A stretch of 64,000 nucleotides of DNA, from NCBI GenBank assembly GCA_028753945.1, contig JAPNXP010000002.1, forward strand, positions 11,966,001 through 12,030,000, in the 5' to 3' direction. The notes under the pieces were generated by a model, which had not been told where the DNA came from, made no database searches, and saw only the letters and a list, made by a program, of their open reading frames with translations. The translations under genes and the position numbers were made by a program. Source of the DNA: Hexactinellida sp. DTS-2022 (taxonomy: Eukaryota; Porifera; Hexactinellida). Positions 54,604 through 64,000 of the stretch are shown here, piece after piece. Position 1 is the stretch's first letter. Every line of letters begins with the position of its first letter.

Positions 54604-55956
54604 TCTATACTATTAAAAAACAAGGCTGGGTGTGTGTATATATTTGTTTGTATGTTCCGAGTTGATTGAAGAAACTGGACGCTTTCCAAATGTGATTTTG
54701 GCATATAGGGGTAACTTTTGGCACCCGCCAACAAGTTGAGGTTTCTACTCTAAATTTCTCACACCTCGACAAGTTATGACGTCATTGTCACATTTCGAGA
54801 ACCTCGAAAATTCACTTAATCGCAAATAATTCGCGCCCTCTGAGAGATAAAAATCTGAAAATTTAATAGAACATGGTCATTAATGACCAGTTTGCTAATA
54901 TGCTTACTTATTATCGAATGATGACGTAATCATTAAAATTTCACATTGTTAAGGAGATAGGGGCGTAGATTTTCGACACCCGATGACCCCTAAATATTAT
55001 TGTATTTTTGAACAGTACTAGTAATTCTAAGAAGGACATAGATGTTCAGAATTTCAAAAATCGAAAAATTTGAATTAGATATTCATAGTCAAAGTTTAGC
55101 CTAATAGTGAATCCATACTAGTCAATATAAATTCTAGCTATTTACTCTATTTGGCGCAAGTTCTATTATAGTGCAAGTTTAACTCTACTACATTAGTACA
55201 AGGGATTTTGCCACACAGAATTTTCGATATCGATTTGATTCTTTTTTTCTATAGATTTTCAAATAATCACTCGATTTTATCGGAAATTTGGCATTATAAA
55301 ATTATTAACTTTAAAACTTTGTATTAAAGTTGAAAATCGACACGGCAAAATCCCAAGAACAACTGACAAGGCTCATTTTTGAGGGATAGTTTTTTTCTCT
55401 CCGACTTATACTTTTTGAGATATGCGAGCTATACAAAGGTCACTATCCGGAAATTCTTACGAAATGTGTTTGTACAAAATGACGGTGATTTTGACCTTTA
55501 GTGACGTCGAAAAGGTCAAAAAAATGTCCGAATCAAATTTTTCTTTCGGATTTGGATAGATACCATGTCAAAGTATAGCTAGGAGTGGTTAAAATGAAAT
55601 ATATCATTTTTCATGAATTTACAATTATTCACTATTCTATAGCCATATTATTTTATAAGACTATGATTTTGACCTTTGGTGACCTCAAAAAAGGTTTAAA
55701 AAATGTCCGAATCAAATTTTTCTTTCGGATTTGGATAGATACCATGTCAAAGTATAGTTGGAATGCTTAAACAAGAATTTTTGATCATTTATTAATATAC
55801 ATTAATCTACGCCTCTATCTCCTTAAATTTGACTATTATGGCCTATTTACGCTTTATAATCAATGTTTCTAGTATGTAAACCACACACCAACCGCTAAGC
55901 GGTTGGCGTATGATTGTGTTCTGCCGCGAAGCGACCTAGCAAGCGAAGCGCGCTAG
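54604..55956 (+). mobile_element. Complete short Helitron, 1353 bp
   Basis: Starts TCTATACTATTAAAAAAC directly after a host A, and ends GCGAAGCGCGCTAG directly before a host T. These are the known Helitron rules: TC start, CTRR end, A|T target, no TSD. Removing it joins GACGTAATTAA|TTATAATTAATTC, which is exactly the uninterrupted text of the host repeat elsewhere (inverse, e.g. 13238-13265). A perfect 19-bp palindrome (55888-55906, CCAACCGCTAAGCGGTTGG) lies about 50 bp before the 3' end, with CTAGC/GCTAG at the very end. No Rep/helicase is encoded, so it is non-autonomous. A GACCTTTGGTGACCTC-type direct repeat of about 190 bp lies at 55485-55770. Confidence 0.92.
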
Positions 55957-56145
55957 TTATAATTAATTCAGTCAGTATATGACTTATATAGATGCTTCCA
56001 ATTGTTTATTAGGGGTTATCGAGTGTGCAGAATTGAAATTTGATAGCCAAATTAAGTAATTTATTATTTATGACAAAATAATTTAACTTAATAATTGTAA
56101 GTTGACATTGAAATTGGTGTTATATTATAAATAATATCAGGGATG
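55957..56145 (-). repeat. Hairpin-family repeat, continuation after Helitron
   Basis: Inverse body text resumes (TTAGGGGTTATCGAGTGTGC at 56008) and is interrupted again at 56146 by a hAT-like element; it continues after 57894. Confidence 0.75.
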
Positions 56146-57894
56146 CCAACCTCTGGAAACCAAAAAGCGGGAGATTTTTCCATTTTGGCAGGAGTTTTAA
56201 GAAAAAAGCGGGAGGTCGAAGATGAAAAAGCGGGAGGTCGAAGATGAAAAGCGGGAGACTCAAAATATATGCTATATAAAAATTTTTATCACGAATAGAA
56301 CGATATTTCATGATTATTTTAATTTATTTAGTATGTTTTGATATCTACAAATAGGAAAAACTTGGTACTTAAAAAAACCTAAAACTAAGGACTACAATTA
56401 AAAAAAAGAAGAACTCAAAAAACTTGTTGCTCGAAGGATGGCTAATTTACTTTAGTCCAGCAATATGGTGAAAGATTGTGCATTTTCGAGATAAAAGTAC
56501 CAAATTTTGCACAATTGTAGTACTATAGGTTCTGATCAACTTAAACTATGGCACATAGCAGAATTTTTGGAGGAACAAATTTTTCAGGTGGTCAAAAATT
56601 GGTGGCCAATCGAATCCCCGGAAGTATAAATACAGGATAGCTCATTCAAATGCATTCTTAACGACTTTATATTATCAGATTCATGCTCAGCACTTAATTT
56701 CCAGCATTTTGATAGGTATATTGACTATATTTGGTGATAATATAAAAAAATTCCATAGCAACGGTAAGAAAGTGATAACCATTCCGATCTCCCAATTTGG
56801 ACTAACTATATCGAGTGACCCCTTGTTTTTCTCGCGTATGCGTACTGAGTGCGAATATACTATTAGAAACATTCTAAATTTAATTGTCAAGCCAAAAGTA
56901 TGCATTTATCATATTCCAGCTCATAGCCAAGATTATTCCAAGATCAAAAGTAGTAGATGCTGAAAATTAAGTGCTGAGCACGAATCTGACAATATAAAGT
57001 CGTTAAGAACATGTCTTTGTACTTGTACTACTTCTAGGCAGGCTTGGACCGGCCATAGTTCCATAGTGCAATGCACATGCTCCCCCATTTATTCGTCCTT
57101 GTGTCAGGCCAGTAGCTAGGGGGGTAGCTAGGGGGAGGCTCGCCGGCTAGGTTAACTTTTGTGATATATCTGACATTTGGATTTGTTGTTGAATTGTATA
57201 TTATTGGAGTTTCAATTTCCTCATGCTCACATCTTGTATTAATACCCTCGAATATTCTAGTATCGCACTTGTACGTAGGTATTGAAATTTGGGTGAAATA
57301 GTATCTAATAGTATATTCTAATAGTATATTCGCACTCAGTACGCAAACCCGAGAAAAACAAGGGGTCACTCGATATGGTTACTCCAAATTTGGAGATCGG
57401 AATGTTTGACACATTCTTACCGTTGCTATGGAAACCAAAAAATATTCTCACCAAATATAGTCAATTTACCTATCAAAATGCTGGAAATTCAGTGCTGAGC
57501 ACGAATCTGACAATATAAAGTCGTTAAGAATGCATTTGAATGAGCTATCCTGTATTTATACTTCCGGGGATTCGATTGGCCACCAATTTTTGACCCCCTG
57601 AAAAATTTGTTCTTCCAAAAATTCTGCTATGTGCCATAGCTGAAGTTGATCAGAACCCATAATACTACAATTGTGTAAATTTTGGTACTTTTATCTCGAA
57701 ATGCACAATTCGACCATTTCCTGCACAATATTGCTGGACTATTGAATAATTTAAACAAATCCCGTTATTTACTTAATTATCATTAAATATAAATATATAA
57801 ACAATTTCCAATAAGCGGGAGTTTTAAAAGTTTGGCGGGAGGTCGGGAGGATGGGAGAGAATAAAGGCAAAAAAGCGGGAGGGTTGGCAACCCT
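56146..57894. mobile_element. hAT-like element containing a mariner-like element
   Basis: Ends CAGGGATGCCAACCTC and GAGGGTTGGCAACCCTC with flanks ATAATAT on both sides (7 of 8 bp). Subterminal GCGGGAGGTCG motifs repeat at both ends (56165-56250 and 57810-57880). Interrupted by the TA-flanked element at 56455-57739. Without that insert it is about 460 bp. Confidence 0.78.
56455..57739. mobile_element. Mariner-like foldback element, 1285 bp
   Basis: Ends GTCCAGCAATATGG and CAATATTGCTGGAC with TA on each side (56453-56454 and 57740-57741). Inverted arms of about 300-500 bp share text such as CTGATCAACTT and ACATAGCAGAATTTTTGG. The middle (57005-57290) holds GC-richer text shared with 11.7-12.1 kb. 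No transposase recognised, so probably non-autonomous. Confidence 0.82.
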
Positions 57895-59640
57895 CATAAT
57901 ATTAATAATTATTATACTAATTAATTAAATATCATTAATCTCAGAGATAATAGAAGATAGAAACAAATTTCAAATTTATCCAATGATCCTTATGCACGTA
58001 ACACCTCTACAAATGGGTCTTGACACCTTGAGGTGATGATGATGACATCGTCAAAAAATGTGTTGATACAATTTTGTGAATTCTAAATTTCGAATGGGTT
58101 GGTTGCTGTTGGGTGATGACCCAACACGCACATAAAAAATGCTGACTCATCACTTATTATATTCTACTGAAACTTGAATATCTTTGAAATGAAGTGAGCT
58201 TAAAAGAAACTTCCAACTCACTAAGGGTCGTTGCCATTTGAAACACCTTACTGAAATAATTTAACACCTTCATAGTGATGATGACATTGCGAAAAAAATC
58301 CCAAATTGCAGCTGTGCCGACAGCATGTTCCTTTGGAGGCACTATCAATAAACCACCACCAAAATATAGTGCCACGAAAGGAACATGCGTCGGCACAGCT
58401 GCAATTTTGGATTTTTATTGTTATTATTCTTCCGTAGCTCATCCACACAACAGAGTGTAATTAACAAAGAACCCAAATTTTCAGGACAGGTGTCTCATGG
58501 GTTACAGATGGGCACTCGGGGTTACGAATTTGATTAACAAATTTTGGACACATTTTTGACACCTTTCAAAATTTGTCTGATCCATAACTCAAAAAATGTT
58601 ATACTAAACCCTCGATTTTTATTTTACTATTGGATTCAAGATAAAATTCTGCGTCTGATGGGAATAGACTAATTTTTATAGTGGGTTTAATTCATGCCAT
58701 GAAATAGGGGTTGAAATTTCTTTGTTTACTGACATTTCAGTTCTATTAAAACTGTTATATATAATTCCATTGTTTCAACTTGTAATAAATATATTGATTA
58801 TACTTGTTAAATATGTCATTGTATCCATTGTGCAAGAATATTTATGCAGAAATAAATATAATTACATAATGTTGTTGTTATGTAATGTAAAATCATAGTT
58901 TTCAATTAGAAAATAGAAGCCTGCTCGATCTCACAAGTGGAATCAATATAATTATCGCAAGTTTAAACAATAGTGAGTTAAGATTTAATTCTAATTAATT
59001 CGCTCTGTGTTTAAGTTTCGAGACGGTTCCAATTAGATTAATGGGGTTATCGAGTGCGCCAAATTCAAATATTAATGTGAAATTCAATTTAGATTAATAA
59101 TTATATTGCAAATAATTGAACTTTATTTATTTGGCTGTACATAATAATGGTGTTAAATTATTAATAAATTAATTAATATTTATGCTAATTAGCTAAATTT
59201 CATTAATCTCAGGAATGATATAAGATAGAAACAAACTTTAAATTTATCAATTGATCCCTATGCCACGTAACACCTCTACAAATGGGCCATGGCACCTTGA
59301 GGTGATGATGACATCGCTAAAAAAATGTGTTTTTACAATTTTGTGAATTATATAATTCGAATGGGTTGGTTGATGTTGGGTGATCACCCAATACGCACAT
59401 AAAAAATGCTGACTCATCACTTATTATATTCTACTGAAACTTGAATATCTCTAAAATGAAGTGAGCTAAAGGGAAACTTCCACCACTCTAAGGGTCGATG
59501 CCTTCTGAAACACGTTTCTGAAATAATTTCACACCTTTATAGTGATGATGACTTGGCGAAAAAATCCCAATTTGCAGCCTGTGCCGACAGCATGTTCCTT
59601 TGGAGGCACTATCAATTAACCAACTACCAAAATATAGTGC
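57895..59640 (-). repeat. Two hairpin-family repeats, reverse orientation
   Basis: First copy: body text to 58290, then the 58294-58420 hairpin with loop CAATAAACCACCACC and the inverse 3' block (CATGGGTTACAGATGGGCAC at 58495). The second copy's body runs from about 58560, with inverse CATCAGACGCAGAATTTTATC-type text at 58640. It ends in the left arm of a hairpin at 59558-59648 that is split by a hAT element. Palindromes GTTGGGTGATGACCCAAC (58108) and GTTGGGTGATCACCCAAT (59376) are retained. Confidence 0.8.
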
Positions 59641-59648
59641 CTCTAAGG

Positions 59649-60088
59649 CATGGGTTTTCAACCTGGGGGGCGCGACCCCCAAGGGGGTCGCGAAGGCTTT
59701 ATAGGGGGGTCGCGAAAAGTTCCGGAAATTTTACATAAAATCGTTGAAATCTACAGAGATATAAGTCAAAACTTATTTAAATTATCCACATTGATATGCT
59801 TATGATGTGTAGACATTGTGCATGTACTTAAAAATGCAGTGCTGCATGTGTAATGTACATGCAATATTTACGCAATGAGGTTCAGGGATTCGAGATGATT
59901 TTTATATAGCCTTGTAGTTATTTCATAATTGTCAGAATTTGCTTGAAACTTGAGGTGCATCGATTTAATTAAACAATAGGAATACTTATTACACATTAAT
60001 AAAAACTTTCATATTAACATTGTGGGGGTCGCGAGCTTTTCCACATCTGTAAAAGGGGTCGCATGGTACAAAAGGTTGAAAACCCCTG
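59649..60088. mobile_element. hAT MITE, 440 bp, splitting a hairpin
   Basis: Ends CATGGGTTTTCAACCTGG and, inverted, CAGGGGTTTTCAACCTTT, with the perfect 8-bp TSD CTCTAAGG at 59641-59648 and 60089-60096. The hairpin's right arm resumes at 60089 (AAGGAACATGTGTCGGCACA). GGGGGTCGCGA motifs repeat near both ends. Confidence 0.93.
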
Positions 60089-60135
60089 CTCTAAGGAACA
60101 TGTGTCGGCACAGGCTGCAAATTTTGGATTTTAAT

Positions 60136-60920
60136 GATTAGTCATATCGTGAAGTTTGAGGTTTCTATTTGCGATCGAAATGTTTTTTGTGAAATGTAGT
60201 ATGTAATCACAATCAGGGGTGGGGCCGATTACGATTACAATCGTAATCGATTACACATTTGCTGTAATCATAATCAGATGATTCTATTAGAGTGTAATCG
60301 TATCGAATGGCGGAAGTTTCGTCCCTTGAACTTTTGTCCCCGGAATATTCGTTCCTGGAATTTTCGTCCCCAGAATTTTCGTCCAACGGAAAATTCGTCC
60401 TCCGGAAAACTCGTCTATTTTATAGTAATGTTGTTAATCTTCACTGTCTTTCTAATTATTAAGAATCCCAGAAACTCATTACCTATCTTGTTGTCTCATA
60501 ACATAAATAATGGGTCTATATTCTTCAATAGCCACACAATCTTGACGAAAGTATACAAAATTCCCGGCACTGTATATAAGAATGGTCTTCAAACCTAAAA
60601 TATTATTATCGTAATATCACTTTACAATTCTGCAATGTCAAAGTCACTCACAATAGAATTAATCAGGAGTACTAGAGGAAAAGATTTCTAGTCAAAACGG
60701 CCACAAACCAAAATGGTCACAGTCTCAATAGCTATTAATAACTAGTAATTTCATTACTGTGCCATTATACTAAAGTATAGTCGGCACAGTAAAAACAAAC
60801 AATGTAAGAAAATGTAATTATTATTAATAAGGAAATAACAAAATGAGACTTAATGATAGTGAATATAAATATTAAATAGATAAATAAAATTACCTAAAGT
60901 ATGATTTGTTATAATTGAGG
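60136..60920. other. Non-coding stretch with short direct repeats
   Basis: 60214-60300 has the hAT-like end CAGGGGTGGGGCCGATTACG with GATTACGATTACAATCGTAATC palindromic text split by short gaps. 60318-60415 has five copies of a TTTTCGTCCCCGGAA-like motif. One palindromic satellite motif lies at 60755-60792. No gene. Confidence 0.45.
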
Positions 60921-60924
60921 TCCA

Positions 60925-62828
60925 TTAAGCCTAGAGCAAGCGTGTAACATTTGACTAGCTGATACTGTCCCTTGATAATATTTTTCCCATAGAGTGAATT
61001 TTGCAGCCTGCATTTTCCTGTAAGTTTACCTTTGATATCTTTTCAATTTATTTTGAGAAACTAGATGTAGTTGTAGTGTGATTATTTGAGACTCTTTATA
61101 TAAAAGCTTTATCAGAACATAAAACTGCAATTGACCTCTTCGAGCTCTACTATTAATTAATTCTTAAATGCCATCCTTCGACGTCTTTATTGGTACGTAC
61201 AGTTTGATTGAATACGCACCAATCTTTCGGTTGCCACTGTCCAGCGATCTATGTACTATCTATATAAGTTGTCAGTTAATGTTCAATATCACTACTGGCG
61301 CGCTCTTCTAGATTTCTGAAGGCAGGTTCTATGTGCTCGCATGGAAGAAATGGTAGAGCCATTAATCTTCGACAAAAGTCATGGGTTGAATTGTTATTCA
61401 TGTATTGTGACTGCAAACCCAAGAGTTGAATCTTTCTCCATACTGCCTGTGTCCAATGGAAGGAACAACCTTGAAGCACCACTCCTGGGTATACTTTTGG
61501 AAAAGCTTTCCATAAAGCCAATTCAAAATCCATCACTACACTTCTAACAGTTGGTGTTTCGGGAAGAGATTCTAATACCTTAGTTAATACTTTTCTGTAA
61601 TCCCTTTTGCGTTTTTCCGACATTAGAACAAACACTAATGGTAGCTGCTTAATTGAGCTTTCAGATTTCACGAAAGCATGAATAGAAAATAGTTGGGTAA
61701 ATGGTTCCTTAACGATTTTGAATGTCCCGTCCAAATACCACTTTTTAGCCCAGCATAAAATATTTAGCATTTCTTCTGTAGCAAATATGAGATGTCTTCG
61801 TTCATCAACCTTGATGTCTCCACGTAAAAAGTTTCCAGGAATATAGTCCATATTTACTTCGAAGTCTAAATCAACAGGATCTTGAGGTCGAATAGTCTGT
61901 CTTGCGCGGTTTGCAGCTCGTGTTAGATTAGTTAGACTTGGACCCCTGGTTGTAAATTATTTGTATAAGGTATGAGTGCATTTTCGACTATCTCAGCAGC
62001 AGGAACAAATATTTCACGTTGGGCTCTATTTATTACGAATACCTTTAGCTCTGGCTTAAAGTTTACTTCTGGATTTGCTAAATGGTTGTGGGCATTGATC
62101 CCACGAGTAAACAAATTACCGTGTTGAATAATCGTTGCTGGACAAATCGAAGACTTATTACGTACGCTACAACGCCAATAGTTTACCATGTTCCTTCGAA
62201 GTTTTATTATGTAGGAATACCCAACCTTCTCTATCAACAGATCTTTTCCCTTCTGTGAGGAGTTTGTAATAACACGGAATGTCGGGTTATCATCAGTTTG
62301 GGTGTTACCAGATTCTAAAATAGACCCGTCAAGTGAGGATTCTTGTAAAGCATCTGGAATAATAAAATCTGGATATCAGTTTGTATTTTCGGTCGAAATA
62401 TTAGGGATATCGATTTCGTCTGAATCATCGAAGATCAGATCATTAGTTAGATCTTGAGTGAATTGATTTGGCAAATGCGCAATGGATGGGTTTGGATATT
62501 CAACGGGCGAATTGATTTGCTCATATGTTAGGGCACAACTGTTTTCTTGAATAGAAAGTGGTGATACTCTTGTACTTTCCAAAAGTGGCAAATCTTCAGA
62601 ATGCAGTTCAAGGTTCATCCTTTCTAAACAAGATGCGCATTTCCACACTATTTCTTCTTCTCCTCTTACCGCTCTCCGATAACAGTGACGTGAGATGCCA
62701 GTTTTACATGTGCGATGCTGCCAGAATGAACAATTTTCACATTGAATCGCTTCCTGCCTTGGCCTTACCGTTTGGCCACATTCCAGACACGGATCAACCA
62801 CTGCTCCTTTTAGTGTATTATCTGACAT
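60925..62828 (-). pseudogene. MULE transposase with PHD-like and FLYWCH fingers, broken
   Basis: Mutator-like transposase. Residues 1-150 start with a PHD/RING-like zinc finger: CLEC (14-17), CENC...H-x2-C, CASC (Cys/His pairs). Next is an acidic linker ending TENTN, an in-frame TGA (62376-62378), and the same frame continuing through a FLYWCH-type finger (YIIKLRRNMVNYWRCSVRNK ... CPATI ... HNH). A frameshift near 61945 then leads to TRAANRARQTIRPQDPVDLD and the DDE core: KWYLDGTFKIVKEPFTQLF, VVMDFELALWKAF, GCSFHWTQAVWRKIQ (61851-61276). The C-terminal block VRTNKDVEGWHLRIN is readable further down to about 60925 through stops. Few lesions, so recently inactivated. Termini not identified. Confidence 0.82.
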
Positions 62829-63109
62829 TAGTTACGGTAATAATACATAATTTGATTATTTTCTTCATTAATACTTACAAAAGTATAAATGTTATGATAA
62901 ATCACTTTGTACAAATTACAAAAGACCTACAATTCATGGTGTCACTTAATAACCTCTCTATTGTTACAATTAAATTGTTTTGGTTTGTGGCCGTTATGGT
63001 TGTGGCCGTTTTGACCTGCATGCGAGGAAAAGATAAAGCCTCTATCGAAAGGTTTGTTTATACATTGACCAAGTCTTCACAAGATGTAGAGCAATGGGTT
63101 TGTGACTAG

Positions 63110-64000
63110 AGATAATCAAGTAATTAAGCCGACATTTATCGACGAGATTCACTCTAGTCAATCAATGGCTCAGATCCTGCACGCATCGATATGCTTAAAG
63201 GGTATAATGCTCTCAAACAACACTCATTAAACTCTGAAGAAGTACCCGGGTGATATTGTCTAATGGGATTGCGACAATGAGCTCCTAAACTATAGCAAAG
63301 CTTCCTAAATTAAGTTCTGTTAAGAGAACCATCCGAAATTACAAAAGCGTTTCTGACGTGAACTGTGGCAATCCAACATGTGTTGCAGAAGTTAAAAATA
63401 CCAGAACATTACAAAGTAACTCTTAAAGATGAGTCATTCTTATATTTGATTCAGGCTATGGTGACCACAACCGAATTATGTATAGTTTTTTTCAAATCCC
63501 AGATTTTTTCAATTCTCAAACAATCTACCAACTGGTATGCTGACAGACATTTAAGGTTGTCCCTGAATATTTTTTTAAATTATACACCATACACGCAGAA
63601 AAGATGGGTTCGTTTATCCTTGTTTTTGCTCTACTATCCAATAAAAGGGAAACTACCTACAATAAGCTTCTCAGCAAACTTTGTGAATTTGAACCAGGAT
63701 TAAACCCAACTAACATAATGATTGATTTTGAGAAGGGTGCGATGAATTATTTCGAAAATATTTTCCTGCTGTAATTTCAGGATGTTTTTTCATCTTTTTT
63801 CACAGAATATTTACAGAAAGATTCAATACGAGGGGCTAACTTCTCAGTATCAAACCGATAGAGAATTTGTCTTGAAGTTGAAGATGCTACCTAGCCTAGC
63901 TTTCGCCCCTGAAGATGTTCCTGATTGTTTCACTATCCTGATGACAGATTTCCCGGAATCCGTTCTTAACGTCGCGAAATATTTTGAAGAACCATTCATT
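63110..64000 (+). pseudogene. Second MULE transposase, frameshifted, runs off the right edge
   Basis: Plus strand. LQKLKIPEHYKVTLKDESFL (63385-63445) is followed, in a shifted frame, by FDSGYGDHNRIMYSFF. After a stop in the WYADGTFKVV region comes TFKVVPEYFFKLYTIHAEKM, FALLSNKRETTYNKLLSKL, NIMIDFEKGAMNYFENIFPA (with a stop), SGCFFHLF, and beyond 63800 NIYRKIQYEGLTSQYQ. The Asp in MIDFEKG and the GCFFH block are MULE core landmarks. It is a different subfamily from the one on the minus strand at 60.9-62.8 kb. The two are back to back (divergent). The 3' part lies outside the window. Confidence 0.75.

Noticed and set aside
1-64000. tRNA, rRNA or other structured RNA genes
   Set aside because: None recognised by eye. 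A tRNAscan/Infernal run would be needed; this is not a claim of absence.

Overview
The window is AT-rich eukaryotic DNA, almost certainly from an invertebrate animal. It holds a metazoan-type taspase-1 gene, a Kelch gene, and transposases of animal superfamilies: P element with THAP zinc finger, MULE with PHD-like and FLYWCH fingers, and Ginger2/KRBA2-like integrase. There is no operon structure. The one intron I can place is 51 bp. I cannot name the species. Coordinates of mobile elements come from reading their ends and target-site duplications (TSDs) by eye.

Only two loci look like host genes. One is a single-exon Kelch-repeat protein (27299-28372, minus). The other is a two-exon taspase-1 threonine endopeptidase (52061-53235, minus), whose reading frame is broken once, by an apparent 1-nt deletion. 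A possible Pro/Ser-rich gene fragment runs off the left edge (1-420). Nearly everything else is mobile or repeated DNA.

Layout. 1-2.7 kb: edge fragment, then a Ginger2-like pseudogene split by two hAT MITEs. 3.2-8.0 kb: a decayed P-type element with a second, nearly complete P-type element nested in it. 8.4-9.0 kb: the end of a MULE transposase fused to a RING finger. 9.5-12.4 kb: mariner-like and Helitron-like pieces. 12.5-20.4 kb: five tandem units of about 1.3-1.4 kb, each with a very long hairpin; one unit carries a captured Ty3/Gypsy protease-reverse transcriptase fragment. A 62-bp palindromic satellite closes the array. 20.8-26.3 kb: hAT and Tigger-like MITEs in diverged repeats. 27.3-28.4 kb: Kelch gene. 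29-31.6 kb: small TA-flanked MITEs. 30.6-36.4 kb: a large palindrome, one arm of which carries a 3.5-kb P-type element while the other keeps the empty site. 36.5-41.6 kb: hAT MITEs and a decayed Ginger2-like integrase. 42.3-46 kb: MULE remnant and hAT elements nested in each other, filled with short palindromic motif arrays. 46-50 kb: more of the hairpin repeat family. 50.2-51 kb: a P-like MITE. 52-53.3 kb: taspase. 54-60.1 kb: hairpin repeat family with a complete short Helitron, a mariner element nested in a hAT element, and a hAT element splitting a hairpin. 60.9-64 kb: two MULE transposases, one per strand, running off the right edge.

The elements record their own order of insertion. Exact TSDs (8 bp for hAT, TA for Tigger/mariner-like, 7 bp for these P-type elements) and several empty sites inside the window let the layers be separated.
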